10,624 nt of DNA from JAUYIV01 sp035464675. Its GTDB lineage: Bacteria > Actinomycetota > Acidimicrobiia > Spongiisociales > UBA11373. Where the stretch lies: the NCBI GenBank assembly GCA_035464675.1, contig DATHSA010000024.1, positions 1-10,624 of the forward strand, written 5' to 3'. Shown here in pieces: positions 6,072 through 10,624 of the stretch; positions within the stretch are counted from its first letter, which is position 1; each line of letters starts with the position of its first letter. Below the pieces are notes generated by a model, which searched no databases, was not told the DNA's origin, and saw only the letters and a program-made list of their open reading frames with translations. Position numbers and translations under genes: made by a program.

Positions 6072-6867
6072 GCCACTGGGCCGTGCCCAGACCCGGGCCC
6101 TGCTGGAACGCCACGGGGTGCGGCTGAAGTCGTCTCTCGGGCAGCACTTCCTCGCCGAGCCGAACACGGTGCGCCGCATCGTCGAGATCTCCGGCGTCGG
6201 GCATGGGAGCCAGGTTCTCGAGATCGGGGCCGGAGCCGGCACCCTGACCCGGGCGCTGGCGGACACCGGCGCATCTGTGATCGCCTACGAAGTCGACGAG
6301 GGGCTCGAGCCGGTTCTCGATGAGGTGGTGGGGGACGCGGCGGAGATCAGGTTCGAGGACGCCGCCTCGGTCGACTTCGGATCGGTGCTGCCCGGCGGTG
6401 AGTGGACCCTGGTGGCCAATCTGCCCTACAACGTCGGTACGCCGATCCTGCTGACCATGCTGCGCGAGGTGCCCCGGGTGACGAGGTTCGTGGTGATGCT
6501 CCAGAAGGAAGCGGTCGATCGCCTCGCCGCAGCCCCCGGCTCGAAGACCTACGGGGTGCCCTCGGTGATCGTGGCACTCCATGGGAGCATCGATGTCGTC
6601 CTGCGGGTGCCTCCCCACCTCTTCGTGCCCCGGCCCAAGGTCGAGTCGGCTGTCGCGTTGATCGATCGCCTCCCGGCCGACCCGGCCTCCGAGCGGGCGA
6701 TCCAGATCGCCGCCGCGGCATTCGGCCAGCGCCGCAAGATGGTGCGGGCATCACTTCGTCGCGTCTTTGCCGATCCGTCGGAGGTCTTCGCCGAAGCGGG
6801 GATCGATCCCACGGCGCGCGCCGAGGACCTCGCTCCGGCGGACTTCCTGAGGCTGGCGGCGGCATGA
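6064..6867 (+). CDS. rsmA: 16S rRNA dimethyladenosine transferase RsmA (KsgA)
   Basis: RsmA dimethylates A1518 and A1519 in helix 45 of 16S rRNA late in 30S assembly. The 267 residues include LGQHFL (25-30), the SAM motif EIGAGAG (53-59), the catalytic NLPY (119-122) followed by NVGTPIL, FVPRPKVES (187-195), and the basic FGQRRKMVRASLR (220-232) of the C-terminal domain. Length is normal. The start is a GTG at 6064 inside the end of tatD; the overlap suggests coupled translation. SLGQHFL at the usual distance from the N-terminus supports this start. Its own stop overlaps the ispE ATG in the sequence ATGA. The rsmA-ispE pair is common in Actinobacteria. Confidence 0.95.
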   Translation: MAEPLGRAQTRALLERHGVRLKSSLGQHFLAEPNTVRRIVEISGVGHGSQVLEIGAGAGTLTRALADTGASVIAYEVDEGLEPVLDEVVGDAAEIRFEDAASVDFGSVLPGGEWTLVANLPYNVGTPILLTMLREVPRVTRFVVMLQKEAVDRLAAAPGSKTYGVPSVIVALHGSIDVVLRVPPHLFVPRPKVESAVALIDRLPADPASERAIQIAAAAFGQRRKMVRASLRRVFADPSEVFAEAGIDPTARAEDLAPADFLRLAAA

Positions 6868-7742
6868 CCGCGATCACCGCGCACGCCAAGGTGAATCTGT
6901 CGTTGCGCGTCGCCCCGGTGGATCGGTCCGGCAAGCACCCGCTGCGGTCGCTGGCGCAGTCGATCGGCGTCGCGGACATCCTGACGCTGGAAGCGGCCGA
7001 AGAAGACCGATTCGTCGTCGAACCCGAGGGAATCGTCGCCGCCGACGAGGAGAATCTCGCCTGGCGAGCCCTCGAGGCGGTCCGCAGCCGTGCAGTCCGG
7101 CCGTTCGACCTCCATCTGATCAAGGCCATCCCCGTTGCCGCGGGCCTCGGCGGCGGGAGCGCCGACGCCGCCGCCGCCCTGGTCGCCGCCGCTGGTCTTC
7201 TCGGCATCGGGCGGGATCGTCTCGTCGAACTCGCCCCAGGACTCGGGTCGGATGTCCCGTTCTGCCTGCTCGGCGGCCGGCTCTTGCTCGAGGGCCACGG
7301 CGAGGTGCTGACCCGTGCGCCGATGTCGGACGACTTCGCCCTGGCGTTGGCGGTGCCTCCGTTCGAGTTGTCGACTGCCGCCGTCTATCGCCGCTGGGAC
7401 GAGTTGGATGGACCCGAGGGCCCGGGCGTGGCCGGCCGGGAACTCCCGCCGTCCCTCCGCGATCACGGCCCCCTGGTCAACGACCTGACCGGCCCGGCGG
7501 TCGACCTGCGCCCCGAACTGGGTGACTGGCGGGCCGACTTGAAGGCGCTGTGGGCGCGCCCGGTGGCCATGTCCGGCAGCGGACCCTCGCTCTTCGGCTT
7601 CTTCGCGGACCTCGAGGAAGCCCGTGAGGCGGCCGATGCAGTCCGGGGAGCCCGAGCGACTCTGGCCGCGGCCCCGGTCGATCGGGGCTGGGACGGCGAC
7701 CCCGGGGGCGGGCTGCCTGGGCCACCGTGGAGGGTGGAGTGA
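6864..7742 (+). CDS. ispE: 4-diphosphocytidyl-2-C-methyl-D-erythritol kinase
   Basis: IspE phosphorylates CDP-methylerythritol with ATP, the fourth step of the MEP pathway to isoprenoids. This GHMP kinase of 292 residues shows AKVNLSL (8-14), the ATP loop PVAAGLGGGSADAAA (90-104), GSDVPF (128-133) with likely catalytic D130, and SGSGPSLFGFF (237-247). The substrate motif that usually reads DGYHPL is SGKHPL (22-27) here, a change at a commonly aromatic position. The ATG at 6864 overlaps the rsmA stop by 4 nt, indicating translational coupling; the frame is open further upstream within rsmA but that is not conserved sequence. The tail after residue 274 (Gly/Pro/Trp-rich) is beyond the usual end of the family. 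It closes the metG-tatD-rsmA-ispE run and is followed by a large inverted repeat. Confidence 0.93.
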   Translation: MTAITAHAKVNLSLRVAPVDRSGKHPLRSLAQSIGVADILTLEAAEEDRFVVEPEGIVAADEENLAWRALEAVRSRAVRPFDLHLIKAIPVAAGLGGGSADAAAALVAAAGLLGIGRDRLVELAPGLGSDVPFCLLGGRLLLEGHGEVLTRAPMSDDFALALAVPPFELSTAAVYRRWDELDGPEGPGVAGRELPPSLRDHGPLVNDLTGPAVDLRPELGDWRADLKALWARPVAMSGSGPSLFGFFADLEEAREAADAVRGARATLAAAPVDRGWDGDPGGGLPGPPWRVE

Positions 7743-7771
7743 GTCGCAGATCGCATGTCCCACAGAGGGCG

Positions 7772-7919
7772 TCTCCCCCCGCGGAGCGGGGGGAGTCCCG
7801 GAGGGAGCGCAGCGACCGACGGGGAGGGGGGCAGTGGTGATTCGGCACGGCCCGGATTGTTGACGGCCCCCTCCGGCCTCGCTGCGCTCGGCCTCCTCCC
7901 CCGCTGCGCGGGGGAGGAC
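7772..7919. repeat. REP-like inverted-repeat element of about 148 bp
   Basis: Two hairpin units face each other. The left one is CTCCCCCCGC-GGA-GCGGGGGGAG (7773-7795, 10-bp perfect stem). The right one has arms TCCTCCCCCGC and GCGGGGGAGGA around TGC (7894-7918, 11-bp perfect stem). Between them, GAGCGCAGCGA (7805-7815) is the exact complement of TCGCTGCGCTC (7879-7889), and GGAGGGGG (7823-7830) pairs with CCCCCTCC (7867-7874) around a 36-nt loop. The whole element can thus also fold as one long imperfect stem. Similar C/G-run hairpins are dispersed in many GC-rich genomes. It starts 30 bp after ispE and may end its transcript. No coding potential is seen. Confidence 0.8.
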
Positions 7920-7933
7920 GCGCCCGCGTCACT

Positions 7934-7939
7934 TACACT
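7934..7939 (+). promoter_or_regulatory. Possible -10 box before the truncated tRNA-Gln copy
   Basis: TACACT fits TAnnnT, 17 bp before the tRNA-like start. An identical hexamer in a similar context (TTACACT followed by a C-rich run) is at 8011-8016, so the box seems duplicated together with the tRNA sequence. No clear -35 box is seen. Confidence 0.3.
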
Positions 7940-7956
7940 GCCCGTTCCCCGCGAGA

Positions 7957-8033
7957 TGGGGGGTGGTGTAACCGGCAGCACCATGGGAATGGCGGTCGCC
8001 AAGGTGGTCTTACACTCCCTGTGTTGAACCGCC
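7957..8033 (+). pseudogene. Truncated or decayed tRNA-Gln copy
   Basis: The first 25 bases (7957-7981) are identical to the first 25 bases of the intact tRNA-Gln, covering the 5' acceptor strand and the D arm. After that the anticodon stem does not form, there is no TTG anticodon in a seven-base loop, and no CCCCCCA-GCCA 3' end exists. Scattered further similarity (CCAAGGT at 7999-8005, CCCTGT near 8018) hints that it was once a full copy. The 3' boundary given is approximate. Confidence 0.6.
8011..8016 (+). promoter_or_regulatory. Possible -10 box for tRNA-Gln and glmU
   Basis: TACACT fits TAnnnT and ends 33 bp before the tRNA 5' end. It repeats the hexamer at 7934-7939. A -35 box is not evident. 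If used, it would give a tRNA-glmU-prs transcript. Confidence 0.3.
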
Positions 8034-8049
8034 TGGGTACAGGCCCCAC

Positions 8050-8124
8050 TGGGGGGTGGTGTAACCGGCAGCACGTGGGGTTTTGGTCCCCAAGGTATGG
8101 GTTCGAGCCCTGTCCCCCCAGCCA
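8050..8124 (+). tRNA. tRNA-Gln, anticodon UUG
   Basis: A full cloverleaf can be drawn. The acceptor strand TGGGGGG (8050-8056) pairs with CCCCCCA (8114-8120), followed by discriminator G and an encoded CCA (8122-8124). The D arm runs to 8074. The anticodon stem TGGGG/CCCCA encloses the loop TTTTGGT with anticodon TTG, which reads Gln codons CAA and CAG. The T arm has the TTCGAGC loop. It ends 20 bp before the glmU ATG, so it is probably cotranscribed with glmU, and trimming of the tRNA 3' end would leave a very short leader on glmU. tRNA-Gln next to glmU is a recurring actinobacterial arrangement as I recall it. Confidence 0.96.
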
Positions 8125-8144
8125 TCGAGCGAAAGTAGATCGAT

Positions 8145-9530
8145 ATGGCCGTACGAGCGATCGTCCTCGCTGCCGGGAAGGGCACCCGGATGCGTTCGGA
8201 CGCCCCCAAGGTCCTGCAACGGGTGGCGGGCCGGCCGATCGTCTCCTGGGTCGTCGATGCCGTCTCCGGGGCCGGGGCCGACGAGATCACGGTCGTCGTC
8301 GGGCACGGCGCCGATGACGTGGTGGGCGTTCTTCCCGATGGCGTGAAGGCGGTGGTCCAGGAACAGCAGCTCGGGACCGGGCACGCCACGATCGTGGCCT
8401 ACGAGTCCCTTGGCGGGGTCGAAGGGGATGCTGTGCTCATCGTCCCCGGTGACAGCCCTCTGTTTCTCGCCGAGACCCTCGGCCGCCTCGTCGATGCGCA
8501 CGCCGCCGGCGACGCACCCTGCACCCTGCTCACGACCCGGATGCCCGACCCGACCGGCTATGGCCGCGTCGTCAGGAAGGACGGTGGGATCGTGGGGATC
8601 GTCGAGGAGTCCGACGCCGACGACGCAACGCTCGCGCTCGACGAGGTGTCCGTGTCGACCTACGTGTTCGATGGGGCGGCGCTCGGCGACGCACTGGGCC
8701 GGCTCGACGATGACAACCACCAGGGCGAGTATTACCTCACCGACGTGGTGGGGATGCTTGCGGCCGGCTCCTCGGTGGGCGCGGTGGTGACCCACCACGA
8801 GGAGACGCTCGGAGTCAACTCACACGACCAACTCGCGGCGGCGGATGCCGTCATGCGCCGCCGCATCAACGCCGACTGGATGCAGAAGGGCGTGTGGATG
8901 CAGGATCCCGAGCGCGTCTATGTGGATGCAACCGCCACGCTCGAACCCGGGGCCCGCATCTACCCGGGTGTGCACATCGAGGGCACGAGCACGGTCGGCG
9001 CCGATGCACAGATCGGCCCCGACACCTTCCTGCTCGACAGCGCGGTGGGTCGGGGATCACGGGTCTGGTACTCGGTGCTCCGCGGCGCCCGGGTGGATGA
9101 GGGGGTCGACGTGGGTCCATACGCCAGCCTCCGACCCGGGACAGTCCTCCATCAAGGGTCGAAGGCGGGCACCTTTGTCGAGGTCAAGGCCTCCGAGGTG
9201 GGAAAGGGGAGCAAGGTTCCCCATCTCTCCTACATCGGCGACGCCACCATCGGTGAGGATTCCAACATCGGCGCAGGGACCATCACCTGCAACTACGACG
9301 GCTTCCAGAAGCACCGCACCGTCATCGGGAGCAGGGTCTTCGTTGGGTCGGACACGATGCTGGTGGCACCGGTCGAGCTGGGCGACGGGTCGTTCACCGG
9401 CGCCGGCTCGGTGATCTCCAAGGACGTCGGCCCCGGCGCCCTCGGCGTCGAACGATCGCCCCAGAAGGAGATCCCGGGCTACGCTGACCGGCGGGCACGA
9501 AAGGTCGACGAGAAGGGCGAGGAGCACTGA
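8145..9530 (+). CDS. glmU: Bifunctional UDP-N-acetylglucosamine pyrophosphorylase / glucosamine-1-phosphate N-acetyltransferase
   Basis: GlmU acetylates GlcN-1-P with acetyl-CoA and then joins it to UTP, making UDP-GlcNAc for peptidoglycan. The 461 residues start with the nucleotidyltransferase motif LAAGKGTRM (8-16). They continue with QLGTGHA (75-81), the metal-binding region PGDSPL (101-106) and NHQGEYYLTD. A left-handed beta-helix of hexapeptide repeats begins around 258. The acetyltransferase site is present as VPHLSYIGDA, with the catalytic His, followed by NIGAGTITCNYDG. Length is normal. The ATG at 8145 has only a weak ribosome binding site (GAAAG around 8131) and lies 20 bp after tRNA-Gln. 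prs follows after 5 bp, so the two are an operon. Confidence 0.96.
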   Translation: MAVRAIVLAAGKGTRMRSDAPKVLQRVAGRPIVSWVVDAVSGAGADEITVVVGHGADDVVGVLPDGVKAVVQEQQLGTGHATIVAYESLGGVEGDAVLIVPGDSPLFLAETLGRLVDAHAAGDAPCTLLTTRMPDPTGYGRVVRKDGGIVGIVEESDADDATLALDEVSVSTYVFDGAALGDALGRLDDDNHQGEYYLTDVVGMLAAGSSVGAVVTHHEETLGVNSHDQLAAADAVMRRRINADWMQKGVWMQDPERVYVDATATLEPGARIYPGVHIEGTSTVGADAQIGPDTFLLDSAVGRGSRVWYSVLRGARVDEGVDVGPYASLRPGTVLHQGSKAGTFVEVKASEVGKGSKVPHLSYIGDATIGEDSNIGAGTITCNYDGFQKHRTVIGSRVFVGSDTMLVAPVELGDGSFTGAGSVISKDVGPGALGVERSPQKEIPGYADRRARKVDEKGEEH

Positions 9531-9535
9531 GCCTC

Positions 9536-10507
9536 GTGGAGACCACCACTCGCAAGCGGATGATGCTCTTCACGGGTTCGGCCAACCCGGAGCTGGCGCA
9601 GGAGGTGGCGGACCTTCTCGGGATTCAACTCGGGGACGTGCGCCGCGAGGTGTTCCCCAACGGCGAGATCTCGATCCGGTTCAACGAGAGCGTCCGCGGC
9701 GCCGACTGCTTCGTGCTGCAGAGCCACTCGCACCCGATCAACTTCCACATCATGGAGCAGTTGATCATGATGGACGCCCTGGAGCGGGCGTCGGCGAAGC
9801 GGATCACCGCGGTCGTCCCCTTCTTCGGGTACGCCCGCCAGGACCGCAAGGGCTTGCCCCGCGAGCCGATCACGGCGCGCCTGATGGGCGACCTCTTCCT
9901 GGCGTCGGGTGCCGACCGCCTCGTCTCGGTGGACCTGCACTCGCCTCAGATCCAGGGCTTCGTCCGCAAGCCATTCGACTCGCTGACGGCACTGCCCATT
10001 TTCAGGGAGTACCTCACGAACGTGGTCGAGGGCCCGATCACAGTGGTGTCGCCGGACAGCGGCCGGGTGAAGCAGGCGTCGAAGTACGCCCGCCACCTCG
10101 ACGCCGAGGTCGCCTTCGTGCACAAGAGGCGTCGCATGGATGTCGCCAGTGACGTCGCCGCGCTGCAGGTGGTCGGTGACGTGGAGGGTCGCCACTGCGT
10201 GATCGTCGACGACATGATCGACACGGCCGGGACGGTGGTATCGGCCGCGGACCTGCTCAAGGAGCGGGGTGCGCTCTCGGTGCGGGCGATGGCGACCCAC
10301 CCGGTGTTGTCGCCGCCGGCGGCCGACCGGATCAAGAACGCTCCGCTCGAAGAGGTGGTCTGCACCAACACCCTGCCCGTCCCCGAGGACGCCGCCGGGC
10401 TTCCCAACCTGAAGATCCTCTCGATCGCCCCGCTCCTCGCCGACACCTTGAAGGCGATCTTCATGGACACGTCGGTGAGCCAGATCTTCATGGGCGAGAA
10501 CGTCTGA
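9536..10507 (+). CDS. prs: Ribose-phosphate pyrophosphokinase (PRPP synthase)
   Basis: Prs makes PRPP from ribose 5-phosphate and ATP for nucleotide, histidine, tryptophan and NAD synthesis. The 323 residues have FPNGE (40-44), the ATP loop FFGYARQDRK (96-105), VDLHSPQIQGF (132-142) with metal ligand H135, the flexible catalytic HKRR (196-199) and the PRPP loop VDDMIDTAGT (224-233). This is class I and of normal length. The GTG at 9536 has GAGGAG 11 bases upstream inside the end of glmU; an ATG ten codons earlier does not exist, but M9 or M10 could also start a full enzyme. It is coupled to glmU. In many Gram-positive bacteria the bL25 gene (ctc/rplY) comes next, but the following frame does not look like bL25. 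Confidence 0.96.
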   Translation: METTTRKRMMLFTGSANPELAQEVADLLGIQLGDVRREVFPNGEISIRFNESVRGADCFVLQSHSHPINFHIMEQLIMMDALERASAKRITAVVPFFGYARQDRKGLPREPITARLMGDLFLASGADRLVSVDLHSPQIQGFVRKPFDSLTALPIFREYLTNVVEGPITVVSPDSGRVKQASKYARHLDAEVAFVHKRRRMDVASDVAALQVVGDVEGRHCVIVDDMIDTAGTVVSAADLLKERGALSVRAMATHPVLSPPAADRIKNAPLEEVVCTNTLPVPEDAAGLPNLKILSIAPLLADTLKAIFMDTSVSQIFMGENV

Positions 10508-10518
10508 CTCCGGTCGGT

Positions 10519-10532
10519 CGTCACCCGTCACC
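10519..10532 (-). repeat. Heptamer repeat, two inverted units, after prs
   Basis: CGTCACC occurs twice in a row; on the minus strand this is GGTGACG twice, a circular shift of the GTGACGG unit at 3362-3368. It starts 11 bp after the prs stop. With only two units the link to the other arrays is suggestive only. Confidence 0.45.
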
Positions 10533-10562
10533 CTCTTCGACCACCGAGTCGCTCTCGCCGCG

Positions 10563-10568
10563 TAACCT
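10563..10568 (+). promoter_or_regulatory. -10 box for a leaderless gene at the right edge
   Basis: TAACCT fits TAnnnT and is separated by six bases from the ATG at 10575, exactly the geometry seen before rsmI (TATCCT, six bases, ATG). No ribosome binding site is present. Confidence 0.45.
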
Positions 10569-10574
10569 CACGCC

Positions 10575-10624
10575 ATGACACAGGACGACCTCTCTCGCAT
10601 CGTCGAGTCGGCCTCCCGGGTCGG
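10575..10624 (+). CDS. Start of an unidentified gene, cut by the window edge
   Basis: An ATG at 10575 opens a frame reading MTQDDLSRIVESASR to the edge. It is too short to assign to a family and does not resemble the start of bL25 or peptidyl-tRNA hydrolase, which often follow prs. The -10 box six bases upstream supports it as a real, leaderless start. Confidence 0.5.
   Translation, partial: MTQDDLSRIVESASRV

Noticed and set aside
6402..6863. N-terminal extension of ispE within rsmA
   Set aside because: The sequence is an out-of-frame reading of rsmA; the ATGA overlap at 6864 gives a normal IspE.
7957..8033. Second functional tRNA
   Set aside because: No anticodon stem-loop, no matching 3' acceptor strand and no CCA, so it cannot fold as a cloverleaf.
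7957..8124. Attachment site of an integrated element in tRNA-Gln
   Set aside because: Integrases usually duplicate the 3' half of a tRNA; here the 5' end is duplicated, only 93 bp apart, with no integrase gene in the window.

Overview
The window is GC-rich, densely packed housekeeping DNA from a bacterium that is most likely an actinobacterium. Three things point that way: a 28-residue protein with the ANHG(K/R)RPN signature of the actinobacterial ribosomal protein bL37, a tRNA-Gln placed directly before glmU and prs (an order I recall from Mycobacterium and Streptomyces), and start codons with a TAnnnT -10 box so close that the mRNAs should be leaderless. I cannot assign a class or genus from the sequence alone; Acidimicrobiia-like lineages are a guess.

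Layout, left to right. 2-1312: the 3' part of a predicted secreted zinc metallopeptidase of unknown role, running off the left edge. 1383-1847: a small four-helix membrane protein with its own promoter, followed by a perfect 30-nt palindrome that probably terminates it. 1989-2075: the tiny bL37 gene. 2165-2491: a DUF192-family gene whose end lies inside a heptamer repeat array. 2520-3365: rsmI, probably leaderless. 3370-3630, minus strand: an AbrB/SpoVT-type regulator convergent with rsmI and divergent from metG. 3777-7742: a tight four-gene plus-strand run metG-tatD-rsmA-ispE, with rsmA and ispE each starting inside the stop region of the gene before. 7743-8049: the only long stretch without a protein gene (307 bp); it holds a large inverted-repeat element and a truncated tRNA-Gln copy. 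8050-8124: intact tRNA-Gln(UUG). 8145-10507: glmU and prs, 5 nt apart. 10575-10624: the first codons of an unidentified gene.

The genes serve translation and core metabolism. RsmI and RsmA methylate 16S rRNA, MetG and tRNA-Gln feed translation and bL37 is a ribosomal protein. IspE belongs to the MEP isoprenoid pathway, GlmU makes UDP-GlcNAc for the cell wall, and Prs makes PRPP for nucleotides, histidine and tryptophan. The order rsmI-abrB(reversed)-metG-tatD-rsmA-ispE-glmU-prs closely follows the Bacillus subtilis yabC-abrB-metS-yabD-ksgA-ispE-glmU-prs region as I remember it, so this looks like an old conserved cluster with small insertions.

I see no clear new multi-gene system. The parts most worth a second look are non-coding: a 7-bp repeat family sitting at gene ends that supplies stop codons and near-identical PATG(N/D)G tails to two unrelated proteins, the duplicated 5' part of tRNA-Gln, and the long inverted repeat before it.
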